A stretch of DNA of 64,000 bases from Bombyx mori (GCF_030269925.1 NC_085128.1:5334501-5398500); one strand, 5' to 3'. Positions 17,842-30,628 are shown, counted from the first letter of the stretch. The notes: a model not told the origin generated them from the sequence alone. Made by a program: numbers and translations.

Positions 17842-18100
17842 TTAATTACGCAAATTATATATTTTGCGGGCTTTCTTTTATGCCGCAGTATTAATCCTTC
17901 ATCGGGCCAGTAATTCGCGAACATGAGTTAAGAACGTGTTTCATTGGAAAATTTAGTACCTGCCTGCAGGATATAAGCATTGGCATAGTCACATCGTCCG
18001 ATCAATAATTTGTGTTCAGTAGGGAGATAGGCGAGCTTACAACGCATCTGATATTAAGTGGTCATTGAAGTCAATGCACAGCATGAATATTGCAACTCGC
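17842..18100 (-). mobile_element. Old Bm1 fragments
   Basis: Antisense 5' half (AATTACGCAAATTATATATT, TTTTGCGGG, CTGCCTGCAGGAT) with poor conservation, followed from about 18018 by a second decayed 3' fragment (GGCGAGCTTACAACGCATCT). Diverged, so boundaries are approximate. Confidence 0.55.
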
Positions 18101-18900
18101 CATGAAACATGATAAAAGATAAAATATTTCAAAAGTTGAAACTCTAAAATCTCACCTTTCTGATATTAGACAAATCGATTTAAAAATTCACATTTTGATT
18201 TGTAGCTCAGAAAAAAGTAAACAAATAAAAACTTTTATAATCAAGTTTCATCTTTGGAATACATTATATTGTTCGTAGCACACTGAATCCTTGTCAAAGT
18301 AACAATGGATCAAAATAGAAGGCCTTTATGTACATTTTCTCGGATATATTGGTTCAATAGAAATATTGGGTTGCTTAATTAAATATGTTCAGCTTGAGGG
18401 AATGTCAAAGGTAAAGGCTAAGGCAGGTTCATGTACGACCCACACGAATTGCCTCAGTTATTAGAAATAATATCTACTGACCTTTAAAAGGTAAAAAGTA
18501 AAATTTACTGGATTGTTTACCATACAAACATGTAGATACATACGTAGTCTTTTGAATTATTATTTAGAAGTATTTTTACTGGCGTAATGTCAGAGTACGA
18601 AAGAAATTTTCTTTCAGACAAAAAGTCACACTGTCAAACGCTTCTATTGATTATTTTTCTGATTTCAATATAGATTATTCTATCAAATTCTATTAAAAGC
18701 ATTTCTGCTCTAGATACGACTATACTAAGTTAGTTTTAATTAGTGCAGGCTTTTTTAATATCATTGCAGCTGCACTTAGGTTCATAGTGGAGTTTAACTG
18801 CAGCATGTGATCGAAATCTTAATTGTATCATTAAAACAGCCGCCATAACGTAAGCTTGAAGACATTAATAATAAGCAGCAAAATATGTCAGGATTTTAAT
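18101..18900. other. Gene-free AT-rich DNA
   Basis: No exon or known repeat supported. Confidence 0.5.
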
Positions 18901-20182
18901 ACTTGCCTGTGCGAGTATGTACATAGTTTTATTTATTATATACGCGCTATTCGTAAATTTTCCAACTTACATTGGAAATTATAGTTTTATTAAGAATTTA
19001 ATTTCTCATTAAAACTAAAGTAAATTTTGAGAACCGTCGTAAAAATTTGGTTTGTGTACATCTTTCTATTAAATTAGTTTTCGCACATCGTACCAAGCTG
19101 GATATTAGGCAAAATACTTGCCTGTGCGAGTATGTACTTAATTTTATTTAATAAACACGCTATTAGTAGATTTTCGAACTTACATTAGAAACTATAGTTT
19201 TATTTATAATTTAATATCTCTTTAAAACTAAAGTAAATTTTGAGAACCGTCGTAAAAATTTGGTTTGTGTGAGTCTTTCTATTAAATTAGTTTTCGCACA
19301 TCGTACCAAGCTGGATATTAGGCAAATTACTTGTCTGTGCGAGTATGTACTTCATTTTATTTAATAAACACGCTATTAGTAGATTTTCGAACTTACATTA
19401 GAAACTATAGTTTTATTTATAATTTAATATCTCTTTAAAACTAAAGTAAATTTTGAGAACCGTCGTAAAAATTTGGTTTGTGTACATCTTTCTATTTAAT
19501 TAGTTTTCGCACATCGTACCAAGCTGGATATTAGGCAAATTACTTGTCTGTGCGAGTATGTACTTAATTTTATTTAATAAACACGCTATTAGTAGATTTT
19601 CGAACTTACATTAGAAACTATAGTTTTATTTATAATTTAATATCTCTTTAAAACTAAAGTAAATTTTGAGAACCGTCGTAAAAATTTGGTTTGTGTACAT
19701 CTTTCTATTTAATTAGTTTTCGCACATCGTACCAAGCTGGATATTAGGCAAAATACTTGCCTGTGCGAGTATGAACTTAATTTTATTTAATACACACGCT
19801 ATTAGTAGATTTTCGAACTTACATTAGAAACTATAGTTTTATTTCGAATTTTATTTCTCATTAAAACTAAAGTAAATTTTGGGAGCCGTCGTAAAAATTT
19901 GGTTTGTGTACATCTTTCTATTAAATTAGTTTTCACACATCGTACCATGCTGGATATTAGTGCAAAATACTTGCCTATGCAAGTATGTACTTAATTTTAT
20001 TTAATACACACGCTATTAGTAGATTTTCGAACTTACATTAGAAACTATAGTTTTATTTAGAACTTAATTTCTCATTAAAACTAAAGTAAATTTTGAGAAC
20101 CGTCGTAATAATTTGATTTGTGTACATCTTTCTATTAAATTAGTTTTCGTACATCGTGCCATGCTGGATATTAGTGCAAAAA
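18901..20182 (+). repeat. Tandem array, six copies of a ~213-bp unit
   Basis: Units begin ACTTG(C/T)CTGTGCGAGTATG at 18901, 19116, 19329, 19542, 19755 and 19969, giving periods of 215, 213, 213, 213 and 214. The sixth unit ends near 20182 at GGATATTAGTGCAAAAA. Shared inner landmarks are GAGAACCGTCGTAAAAATTT, TTTCGCACATCGTACCAAGC and GGATATTAGGC. Middle copies are nearly identical, while the first and last two differ more, as in arrays that change by unequal exchange. No open frame runs through the unit. Strand is arbitrary. Confidence 0.95.
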
Positions 20183-20649
20183 CAACGGTATTCAATTTCG
20201 TGCGGCTGTGAAAACAATTCACTGAACGAAACTGCTTTTAAATTTAATACTAAATCCGAAACGCAGACAGATATTTAATTGGATAACAGTAATAGAAATA
20301 GCGATGTTACACAACCGAATTGTATTTTTGTAAGCTCAAATTTGGTATTGGAATTGTTAAAACCTAATTGGTACCGTACTCTTATATAAAGTCTCTATTA
20401 GGGCGAGAATCGAAACACGGTAGAACGTGTATTCAAGACTTTTATTGGGTTTAATAACATATAATTAAAGAAAACAGATTTCTACGTATTAGCACAGAAG
20501 TGATACGAGCCGGTGACGATGTGCGACTAACTTATGCAGTAATCATCAATTTCAACAAAACAACACTATGCCAGCACGGCTCATGATCTTTGCCTATCTT
20601 ACAGTCTCAAAAAACACAGACGTTGATTTCCAATTTTCCAATATGTTAC
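20183..20649. other. Gene-free stretch
   Basis: Nothing recognised between the tandem array and the next SINE. Confidence 0.5.
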
Positions 20650-20905
20650 CTTTTTTTTTTATTGCCTAGATCTGTGGACGAGCTCACAGCCCACCTGGTG
20701 TTAAGTGGTTACTGGAACCCATAGACATCTACAACGTAAATGCGCCACACACTTTAAGATATAAGTTCTAAGGTCTCAGTATAGTTACAACGGCTGCCCC
20801 ACCCTTCAAACCGAAACGCATTACTGCTTCACGGCGGTGGTACCTACCCGCGCGGACTCACAAGAGGTCCTACCACCAGTAATTACGCAAATTATAATTA
20901 TACTA
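20650..20905 (-). mobile_element. Bm1 SINE, 5'-truncated
   Basis: Antisense, T run then GGACGAGCTCACAGCCCACC to CCTACCACCAGTAATTACGC. Well conserved with a short internal deletion near 20836. Confidence 0.9.
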
Positions 20906-21465
20906 AAATTTGTTCTAGAAATAAAACACCAGAATATCTTCAATTTAATTCACGAAATTTTCAATCTCGTTTCCCTAGTATACATATATGTAGAGAGTAT
21001 ATATAGAAACCAAGAGCAAAGGCGTAGGAACAAGAGATATATCCCGCTTAGTCTAGACATGGCGACAACCCGGTACCGAACTCAATTAATCTGTCATCTG
21101 TATCTGACAGTTATGGTCGATTATGTAGGGCAAAGCCGCTTAGATTATATTGGATACCACTCAAATTTATAGAATCTTATTAAATTATTTTTTTATTAAT
21201 GATTGACAAACAAGCTCTCGTACTTTCTGACGTTAGGGTTCCGCGGTTGTTAGAAGCTGCACTACGAATACCTCAGCTCAACTTTGACAATGTACTCAGA
21301 ATTTCAATTGGATTGCATTAGATTGGATCGGTGAATTCCAATTGTTCCAAACGGACAGCATATTGACTTTGGAATTAATTGTTATTTGATTTGAGCTTAT
21401 TGCGATAGAAATTGTTTTCAAAAAATCTCGACGACTAGCTTTGGTTATGGGGTAGATTGGATTAC
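20906..21465. other. Gene-free stretch
   Basis: No host exon supported. The long plus-strand frame here begins inside Bm1 and has no family similarity. Confidence 0.5.
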
Positions 21466-21715
21466 TGGTGGTAAGACCTCTTGTGAGTCCGCACGGGTAG
21501 GTACCACCACCCCGCCTATTTCTGCCGTGAAGCAGTAATGCGTTTCGGTTTGAAGGGTGGGGCAGCCGTTGTAACTACACTGAGACCTTAGAACTCATAC
21601 CTTAAGGTGGGTGGCGGCATTTACGCTGTAGATGTCTATGGGCTCCAGTAACCACTTAACGCCAGGTGGGCTGTGAGCTTGTCCAACCATATAATCAATA
21701 AATAAAAAAAATAAA
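21466..21715 (+). mobile_element. Bm1 SINE, 5'-truncated
   Basis: Sense copy from GGTGGTAAGACCTCTTGTGA to GTCCAACCATATAATCAATA plus an A-rich tail. Confidence 0.9.
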
Positions 21716-21941
21716 AAAAATAGATATTCACATACAGCATGAAGTTTATCTCTTTCATCTGTTTGGTATATTATCACGTTTTGAGCAATGAATATGTGCA
21801 TACAATTTATATTACATGTTTCTTAATCCCAGTTCCATCATGGAATTGTTAAAATCGATATAACAATCTCTACTTATCTGATAAAAGCTACGTCGTCTCT
21901 TTCATTTTTGCGAGATAAGCTATTGGGAGCCTGGCACAATT

Positions 21942-22436
21942 GTTTTTTTTTTTTTTTTTTTTTTTTTATTGCCTTGTAGGCAGACGAGCATACGGCCCAC
22001 CTGATGGTGAGTGGTTACCGTCGCCCATGGACTTCAGCAATGCCAGGGGCAGAGCCAAGCCGCTGCCTACCGTTTAATACTCTCCACAAGCCTCGTTTGA
22101 AGAAGGACATGTCATAGCGCTCGGGAAACACCGTGGAGGGGAGCTCATTCCATAGCCGGATGGTACGTGGCAAAAAAGACCTCTGGAAACGCACTGTGGA
22201 TGACCGCAGTGGCTCCAGGTAGTATGGATGAACTCTACTCCGGTGGCGGGCGGTGCGATGGTAAAAATGAGATGCCGGTATCATCTCGAACAATTCCTCA
22301 GAGCACTCCCCATGGAACATACGGTACAAAATGCAGAGGGAACCGAAGTCCCTCCGCAGACCCAGAGGCTCCAAACGATCCGTGAGAATGGGATTATCGA
22401 CAATCCGAACGGCCCTCCTCTGTATGGAGTCAAATG
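21942..22436 (-). mobile_element. LINE family A, longest 3' copy with RT C-terminus
   Basis: Begins with a run of about 25 T (poly-A of the minus strand), then GGCAGACGAGCATACGGCCC. The minus strand codes LRRDFGSLCILYRMFHGECS, FYHRTARHRSRVHPYYLEPL, FLPRTIRLWNELPSTVFPE and YDMSFFKRGLWR, the C-terminal tail common to many insect non-LTR reverse transcriptases (Jockey/CR1 side of the tree). 5'-truncated at about 22436. The long poly-A suggests a fairly recent insertion. Confidence 0.9.
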
Positions 22437-24112
22437 GAATGGAATGTTTTTGAGACTTTTGATATATTAGAGTTAGAACTCATCAATGTCCAACAATGTG
22501 TTTTTAATACATGCGAATTTGTAATTTCTTCTTTAATCATCGAGAAATGAAAAGACCAGAATTCTTCCTTAGTCAGAAATGGAACGAATAAACAACGTAA
22601 AAATTTCCCAACATTTAAACAAACGCCATTCATCTATATAAAGATAGTGATCCTCAATGTAAACCGACTATCTAGAAAAAAATATACAATTCAGTTGAGA
22701 TCTATTTAATTTCCGTCCAATAAAACTTATCAACTTCTAAGACGGAAATTCAGTATTTACAGACCTAGATAGGAGCTTCAATATTCAAGGCTTTGAGTCT
22801 AGACAGGCGCCAGCTGTCTTCGTGTTAAACCTATTAAGCTGTCCGAAAATGACGTAATTCTTGGAAAACCCTCGAATTGGGAATTTAACCTTCACACCAC
22901 GTCTTACCCTGATTTACTTACAACAGTACCTACTCTGAGTAAACTATATAATTAAACTCTGTAACAAAAACATAGTACTGTTGTAGGGCGTTTTATTAGT
23001 CCAGACATTTTTGCTGCAAGACAGTAATGCCTTCCGGTTTCAAGGATGGGATAGGAGTTATACAATATATTTATCTACTATCTACTGTTCTAACTACTAT
23101 ACAATATATCAATCTACTGATCTCAAAACGGCGGGGCATTCACACCGTGATATCTTTCCACCGGTAAACACCAAATGGGCCGTGAACAGATTCACCAATC
23201 TATACAATAAAAACAATGAATAAACCGAATTGAACTAAAACTAAAATAAAATAAACTAATCTTACATGGTCAACATTAGTATTTAGAAGCGTTGATGGAA
23301 ATGACGTCTTTTTATTTCTTTGCCTTTAACGTGTTTTTTTTTAACAACAAGCCATAACAATGAACTTGAATATTAAAATGGCGGTCGGAATTCTATTTTT
23401 ACAAATTGAAGAACTCGAACAAAATAATATCACGTATATTATCTTCTGGCGCCGATGGAATCGACCCCAATGAAAACTTTATGGAAGATACCACTTATTT
23501 AAAAGCCTGCATACCAAAAACCTAGCCTAAAATTCCAATATTAGGTATGCATAGGAAAATATTCGCATCTATTTCTATTGATAAGTTTTCATTAGCTTGA
23601 CCTGTATTATCTTTCTATCTACGTAACGGAATCTTTATTTGACTAACCTCATGACGTCAAATTGAAAATTAGCACAAATCACACCTTTAGAATTGAAGTG
23701 GCTAAATCGAAAATTCTTATTTTTTGGTAAACGCCAAAAATGCTATTGAAGAATTATTGTCATTTCATAGTTTTTCGATTATAAAACTTTAGCGACTAAT
23801 ACAAAAAAAATGCTAGATTCAAAAGAGACGGAAAGAGCACATTTATCCTTTTCTGGACTAAAAGAAACTGTTTAATTTTAATTAAATGATAGAATACATG
23901 TTCATAGGTCATTCGAAGCATAAAAGTCATTTTCTTAAAAATTTTAGTTATGCCACTTCAATTCTAAAAGTGCGACATATATTATCAAAGAGCCATGAAA
24001 ATACATTTTATTACTTTGATCACTAGAACAAAAAAGAATTATTATTACCATTTGCAAACTAATTACATTGATTATCGAAGGATGTCAATTTGTTGTTTAA
24101 GTGTTATTTTAA
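22437..24112. other. Gene-free stretch with one decayed Bm1
   Basis: No gene recognised. A very diverged sense Bm1 can be traced at about 22990-23215 (GACAGTAATGCCTTCCGGTT, then AAACACCAAATGGGCCGTGA). The rest is AT-rich. Confidence 0.45.
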
Positions 24113-24404
24113 ACTAACTGACCCGGCAGACTTCGTAGTGCCTCAATCGATAAATAAAATACCTAAACTTTTGTATAAAATAAACTTAAAACAAACAAAA
24201 GGAATCCGTGCGACGGGGGACACATCAAAGGAAAAGCAAAATTGTTTGTTTTTATTTAATTCTAATCATTTTCATATTTATCTACATTTTAAACCTTCTC
24301 TGGACTTCCACGAATAACTTAAGACCAAAATTAGCCAAATCGGTCCAGCCGTTCTCGAGTTTTAGCGAGACTAACGAACAGTAATTCATTTTTATATATA
24401 TAGA
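24113..24404 (-). mobile_element. Helitron-like element, GAATTGCTGTTCGTTAG family
   Basis: Reverse-complement copy of the 3805/15802 element: left edge AACTGACCCGGCAGACTTCG, right edge TTCATTTTTATATATATAGA. Confidence 0.7.
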
Positions 24405-25072
24405 TTATACGTAACGAGTCTAAATTTTGTACAATTAACGTAACTGGTTAAACAACTGCGCAGTATATCTGGTCTTAAACGATAAATAATGCGAATAATT
24501 CAAACAAATCCGCTTCAACTTTACGTTTAGTGTTACGAGTGGCAGAACTAAACTGCTTTTTGACTTATAAAATTTACATAAATTAAAAATTCAAATCCAA
24601 TTCATCTCTTCGAGTGGAAACGCTTACTTTCAAAAACATTTAATTTATTCCTAGCGTATACCTATTTTCCATGACAAAAGCTTGAGCCGGAATAAACAAT
24701 TCAGGTCGGTATAAAGGGAACTGGAGAAGAATGGGAGTATTATTAGCTGTTTAATTATTTCGGATATCGATATAGTAATTACCAACAATATTCCTTTTAC
24801 TAAAGCAGAACATTAATTATGTATGTATACGTACGAGAATGTATAACAATAGCGTAACGCGATACAAAACAAGATTTTTACTTGAACAAATTTTAAACGG
24901 TACGGATGAGATGTTATAAAGAGGCTAGAGACTGATGGTATCCGTATTTATTATATACATAGAGATATATTTATATTTTGATTATTTTTGCAACGAAGTA
25001 GTACTAATTTGGAGTTCAGATCCAATATCTCAAGAAGGACGGCAATTACGTTGCATTGACGAGAATGTATCC
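24405..25072. other. Gene-free AT-rich stretch
   Basis: No supported feature. Confidence 0.5.
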
Positions 25073-25440
25073 TTTATCATTCTCCTGCCCTTCTCCCAGT
25101 CACCTGGGGTCGGCGCAACATGTTATCTCCTTCCATACTCCTCTATAATATACCATTTCTTCGCTCACTCCCTTCTTACACATATCGTCTTTCACGCAAT
25201 CCATCCATTTCTTCTTAAGTCTACCTCTTCCTATATATCCTTCTACATTCATAGTTAACACTCTCTTACCAACCTCATTTTCGTTTCGTCTCATCGCATG
25301 TCCATACCATCCCAAACGCGCACTTCTCAACTTCTCTGTCACAGGTGCCACTTTCAAACTTCCTCTAACATATTAATTCTATTTTCTATCCATTCTTGTT
25401 ACTCCACACATCCATCGAAATATTCGCATCTCTGCTGCAT
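25073..25440 (-). mobile_element. RTE-type retrotransposon 3' end
   Basis: Antisense relative of the 5040 copy. Minus strand codes MKVAPVTEKLRSARLGWYGH, AMRRNENEVGKRV, KKKWMDCVKDDMCKKGVSEE and TCCADPR; here the position that is a stop in the 5040 copy is open (LGWYGH). The frame is broken further upstream. A LINE family A tail starts 33 bp away. Confidence 0.88.
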
Positions 25441-25472
25441 GCAATCGCATTTCGAAGAATGAATTCCTATGG

Positions 25473-25609
25473 ATTTTTTTATTGCCCTTGTAGGCAGTCG
25501 AGCATACAGCCCACCTGATGGTGAGTGTTTACCGTCGCCCATGCACTCCAGTAATGCCAGGGGCAGAGCCAAGCTGCTGCCTATCATTAAGAACCGCTGC
25601 CTACCATTG
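25473..25609 (-). mobile_element. LINE family A, short 3' fragment
   Basis: TTTTTTTATTGCCCTTGTAG then GCATACAGCCCACCTGATGG and GCCAGGGGCAGAGCCAAGC. Only the tail remains, with a short repeated segment (CTGCCTA.CATT) at its inner end. Confidence 0.85.
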
Positions 25610-26125
25610 TAGTCGCGTTATGTTGATGCTATTCTAGGGCCTATTGGTATTTCTTATTCTATACACTATATACTATATAGCCTAATCGTATTCTATGTAA
25701 TAATAAAGAGTGAACATTTTCCTTTGAAAGCTTATTCAAAATACAAACTTGCAACTGAAGCATTATTACATTTTAAAATGTAAACTAATGAATTTAGCAA
25801 ATAAAAGAGATTTAAAACTAGATTGCATTAAAGTAACCAATTTATTCAAAGCATCAATCCAGACCAACATGTGACAGACAGAAAGTTGTTTAAGTAAATT
25901 TCATTTTATATGTTTGACATGTAAATGGTACATTCGAATTTGGCATTCTTAGATATTTCATGTATGTGCAATGTGTTCAGGATTTTTGCTGTATTTATGC
26001 TAAATATTTTATATCTAATCTAATCTTGTATAAATTGAACAATATCGTGTATGTAAATATTATGATGTCATCGTCTATGGTATTATAGGTATAATTAATG
26101 GTAATCCATTACAGTTATAAATATC
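25610..26125. other. Gene-free AT-rich stretch
   Basis: No supported feature. Confidence 0.5.
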
Positions 26126-26371
26126 TTTTTTTTTATTGCTTAGATGGGTGGACGAGCTCACAGCCCACCTGATGTTAAGTGGTTACTGGAGCCCATGGAC
26201 ATCTACAACGTAAATGCGCCACCCACCTTGAGATATAAGTTCTAAGATCTCAGTATAGTTACAACGGCTGCCCCACCCTTCAAACCGAAACGCATTACTG
26301 CTTCACGGCAGAAATAGGCAGGGAGGTGATACCTACCCGCGCGGACTCACAAGAGGTCCTACCACCAGTAA
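26126..26371 (-). mobile_element. Bm1 SINE, 5'-truncated, well conserved
   Basis: Antisense: T run, GCTTAGATGGGTGGACGAGC, ending GAGGTCCTACCACCAGTAAA. Close to what I take as the family consensus. Confidence 0.92.
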
Positions 26372-27889
26372 ATTGGATATTTACAAATTAATAGATATTT
26401 GTGATTTCAAATCAGTGATTCTAGGTCATCGTTCTATTCTCTATTCTCTATCTATTTCCTTAAAGTCATTAAAGCTATGACGTAAACCAGTATTGCGTTA
26501 AGCAAAGGCTGCTATATACTCTAACATTGTACAATTCCATAAATCGTCAAAAAAAGAATTATAATCTATTATGGACTTGTGATTTCCGATAACCAAGGGA
26601 TTACTGGAGCCAACACTCCTACGTAAATGCCGTTACGAACTTTGAAACACGTCAATTATAATTATTATATTTAGATCGATATGATTGACATGTGGGTATA
26701 TTGTAATCATGAATAATAGCTGTCTTTTAAAAAAGATTTTAAAATCCATATATGTATTTGACTGATTCATTAACGCAGAGTATATAGACATATGTCGCTA
26801 GGGTTAAAAACTTATATTGACAATGTTGCACTATAAGGGAAGAGTTTTTGTTTGGAAAATTTACAAATATGGAATTAACGGTGGTATAAAATCAATCATT
26901 CTCAAATGAAGAAGTACTGAATTTCACATACGTATTTGTGGCTAAAATTAGTATATGTAGAAAGTCGTTTCAAAAAATCTCCAAAAATTGTGGCGAAATA
27001 GCAGTCGAATGTTTATTTGGGAAGATATTGCGTCAATATTGAAGCATCAAATTCCTCCTCCTGACAAAAAAAAAGTCTTCATATATTATAAAGTTTAGAA
27101 AAAAATGTTATAAATAAAACGTATATACCTAGGTATGTAGTTACTGTACCAAAGGTTCAGCATAGTACATTGATTAACCCATTCAAAGCCGAAGTAGATC
27201 AATAGTAAATTATATGTATACAGCATACAGAATACACATATAACTACAAAGGAATTATAATTAATTAGCTGTGCCTCCGGCGCAGACCGCGTGGTCAAGA
27301 AAAAGTGTTCAAAAATTCAGCTTTCCCTGAAAATGGGGTATTTTTCCGGATAAAAGGTAACATAGGTAGCATAGCAGGTGACTGCTATCTCTGACTTATC
27401 CACTTCTAAAAAATCATGTCAATTGATTGATTAGATAGGAAAGAACGAACAACGAAACAAAATTTTACATTTTTAACATTGAAGAAGTGTAATAAAAAAA
27501 AGTGTAAGTAGATAAGTATATGTATGGATTTTATTCACGCTTCTGTGCACATAAATACGTCATGTATGTACATAATGGATGTACATAATTATGTTATTAA
27601 AGCTCTAGAAAAACATTATGAGTCACCACATAAGTCAACCCACTTCGTTTTGTTCTCAGCGTGACTCAGCATGTGGATAACCCGTGAAAACTTACATAAT
27701 TAACATAAGACCATTATGATTTCCCAAATGGATCACCAGCTTAATCTAAACTATTTTGATTTAATCTGAACTATCATCAGTGCCGATGTAATCAACAACT
27801 TTAATCTCAACGGAGAGTTTCTGCTGTACAACGTCGGTGGGCGTATTGTTAAGACTTGTAGCGAAGTAGGTATTATTTTTTTAGACATA
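26372..27889. other. Gene-free stretch
   Basis: No exon supported. Weak SINE-like remnant near 26590-26645 (GGATTACTGGAGCCAACACT). Confidence 0.45.
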
Positions 27890-28285
27890 AACCGTAGACC
27901 GTTTTTTAGACCGTAGACATCAATAACGAAAATGACGACACCCATCTTAAGACATGAGTTCTCAGTCTTATTGTGCAAAGGCTGCCCAGCATTATTGCTT
28001 TACGGCAGAAATAGTCAGGGTCGTGGTGGTACCTATCCGTGTGGGCTCATAAGACGCCCTACCACCAGTAATTACGCAAATTAATTTTTTTGTGGGTTTG
28101 ATTTTTATTACACAATTAATTGTATGATACTTCATCGTGGATGTCATTCGTGAACATGTGTTAAGTATGTACTTCAATGGTAAAAAAGAAAAATTGGTAC
28201 CTATCTGCGGGATTCGAATATCGGCACTATCGCATCACGTAATACGAATGCACCGGACGTCTTATCTTTTAGGCCACAATGATGT
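27890..28285 (-). mobile_element. Old, near full-length Bm1
   Basis: Antisense and diverged, but it reaches the tRNA-like head: CACCGGACGTCTTATCTTTT then AGGCCACAATGATG. The middle shows GTGGTGGTACCTATCCGTGT and CACCAGTAATTACGCAAATT. Confidence 0.75.
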
Positions 28286-29050
28286 CGAGATAATGGATAT
28301 ATGCAAAATTAATACCTTTGCGGCCTTGATTTGTATCACCTGATGTTCCTGTTCACATACCTTCTTCATGAATGTCGCTTGAGCTTGTGAACTGTTGCAA
28401 AAACACATACCGCAGCCAGGGCCGCATTTTAATTAAAAACAAACGATCCAGCCGAATTGAATTTCATAACTACATACGGGCGGGAAATGTCAAAAACTCA
28501 AAATATTTACAACAGTGCTCTCGACCCAAATATTCGTTGAGATATTTACCAAGTCCCGTAATATCCAACGCCATTAGGAGCACTTAGTTTACGTGCTACG
28601 TCTGTCCCATTATAAACTTTGCATCGTACGATGTATATTTTTTGATGCGAACGCAAGTTAAGGCTATTTCTAAAGGGTTTTACTTTAAGCTATTTAGAGG
28701 CGTGTTATCTTACCGAAGTTTGAGTTGAAACATCCTGAAACTTTTGGATAATTAAAACAAATGTGAGTTAGATATAGATTTAAGTTGAGGTTACCGTCTT
28801 ATATTTGGCTTCTTTTTCCTAATAGTACAGATTTAACACTGCGAGTAAAGTACAATTAATTTGTAATTATAATAAAATTTATCATTTTTATTTAACAAAC
28901 GTTCGGTTGTGGATCAATGCATTTGCGTACTCCGATCTCCATGGCGATTGGAATCCATAGATAAATACAAAAACAATGTCACTATGAATTTCAAAATCGA
29001 TACTATAGAAATGCGCGCGCGTATCGACATCGCGGGTTCCTACATACCTT
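28286..29050. other. Gene-free stretch
   Basis: No gene recognised; short open frames here have no family similarity. Confidence 0.45.
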
Positions 29051-29054
29051 TTAA

Positions 29055-29341
29055 CACGTTAACTGCCGTGTAGGTCACCGGTGACCTACGCGGCGCACTG
29101 AAGTAATAATGTCGATTTATGTTACTAAGCGCCTGGATTGCCTAAATTAGCCTTCTTTTGTTTGTTAATGTACTTGTTTTATTCTTTTATAAGTCTCTTA
29201 AAAATAAATTCATTCTCAGTATCTTCGGATTCGTTTTCCCCAGAGTCTACTAGATATTCCGGTGCCTTGTAAGAAGATCGAAGAGAGAAATCGACATAAT
29301 AACTTCAGTGCGCCGCGTGGTACCATATGGCAGTCAACGTT
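29055..29341. mobile_element. TTAA-flanked piggyBac-like MITE
   Basis: TTAA at 29051-29054 and 29342-29345 flank 287 bp with long imperfect inverted ends. Left end CACGTTAACTGCC, right end read inward AACGTTGACTGCC; both then contain CGCGGCGCACTGAAGT followed by an AT-rich ATGTCGATTT. TTAA targeting is the hallmark of piggyBac. On the minus strand the interior reads DSGENESEDTENEFIF, an acidic stretch like those near piggyBac transposase N-termini, so this may be an internally deleted copy. Confidence 0.7.
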
Positions 29342-29349
29342 TTAAATAA

Positions 29350-29763
29350 ACTAGAGGTCCCGCAGTAGTCGAAATTCGACTATAATTAATTGAAATTGTA
29401 AGTTTGTACACTATTATAATTGTATTTTATACTTCTATAATCACAAATTTCGCCAAGACTATACTATAAAAAATATTAACAAAGATAAACAATATTTAAT
29501 ATATTCTCAATTTGACCACAGACTTCAAGCAATAAAAAAAGTTCGACATTAAACAATAGTATGAATGCGTGTGTGTGCCAAATACATGGTAGTGTGTGTA
29601 ATACTTTTTTTTTATTGATTTAACGTATTTTTTATGGATAATTTTAAAAAAATATTAGCATTCTGCACTCCTTCTCTATATTCTCTATATGTGTGGGAAA
29701 ACGCGCAGTTTTCGTAAAAATGGGTACAAAGTTTTTTGCTTCACGTATTAATATATAGATAGC
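29350..29763 (-). mobile_element. Helitron-like element, GGACCTCTAGT family
   Basis: Reverse of the 44967-45368 copy. Its 3' end (left edge here) reads TAGTCGAATTTCGACTA, a perfect hairpin, followed by CTGCGGGACCTCTAGT; its 5' end reads TCTATATATTAATACGTGAA. Hairpin just inside a CTAGT terminus fits a Helitron. It starts 5 bp beyond the piggyBac-like MITE. Confidence 0.75.
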
Positions 29764-30628
29764 AGAGACGTATCTTAATTACAAAAGCTGTAAAGTAGTT
29801 GGAGTCAGTGTAAATTTATAAGATTGAAAACGATAATCAGCACTACACTAGAAGGAAATTTTAACATTATCTTTACATCTAGCGAAAATTTTAATATATA
29901 TTTTATATGGAAATACTTACTTTGAAGCATTTTCTGTAACTAGGCTGTGTTGGATCAAACGTTATAAAATCAACAGTAATATCATATTCAATTTCGTATT
30001 GAAATTTTATTTCATTCACTAAAGTAAACAGTCAAAGAACTCTGAAAATAAACTCAACTCCTCAGATTTCAATTTGAGAAAATGTAAATTTTATATATGC
30101 CGAATACATTTTATCTTTCTCTGAGAGCACTTAATCATGTTCTTTGAAGTCGCATGTCTGTTAAGATAAATTAGCCTTGAGAGTTGTGTGAATAAGAGCT
30201 GTTTTCGTTCGTAACATACTACATCTCATTACGGCCGCCTACCAACATAGGTCTGGGACATTAGCCACTCCCACTCCATGCCTACACACGCACTCCAGAC
30301 AGATTAAATGGTGCGAAAATCTTTCTTTTTTTTTCTTAAGATTTCACCAAGAATAGCCCTTGTAATTATTCTAACACTATTCGAGTTTATAATGCATACA
30401 TACATCGTTGATACTGAAAGGACAGAATTCAAAAAATATTTAATTATATTGTTAATTCGGAAATATGGTACACTACCTCTTCGACTTAGCTTCTGTTGTA
30501 GGTGGGACGGCATATTATGATATGATGGCATAGGTATCTATGTACCCTCCAGCCTGTTACGAAGCAATTTGCCATTTCAATTGCAAGAATATACCCTAAT
30601 AATAGTAAACATGAGATCTAGAGAAACT
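29764..30628. other. Gene-free AT-rich stretch
   Basis: No supported feature. Confidence 0.5.

Noticed and set aside
18901..20182. Tandem array as a CRISPR array
   Set aside because: The whole 213-bp unit is repeated without unique spacers, and this is animal DNA.
22015..22374. 119-codon minus-strand frame as a host gene
   Set aside because: It is the C-terminal tail of a non-LTR reverse transcriptase, repeated at 37573-37851 and 40236-40616.
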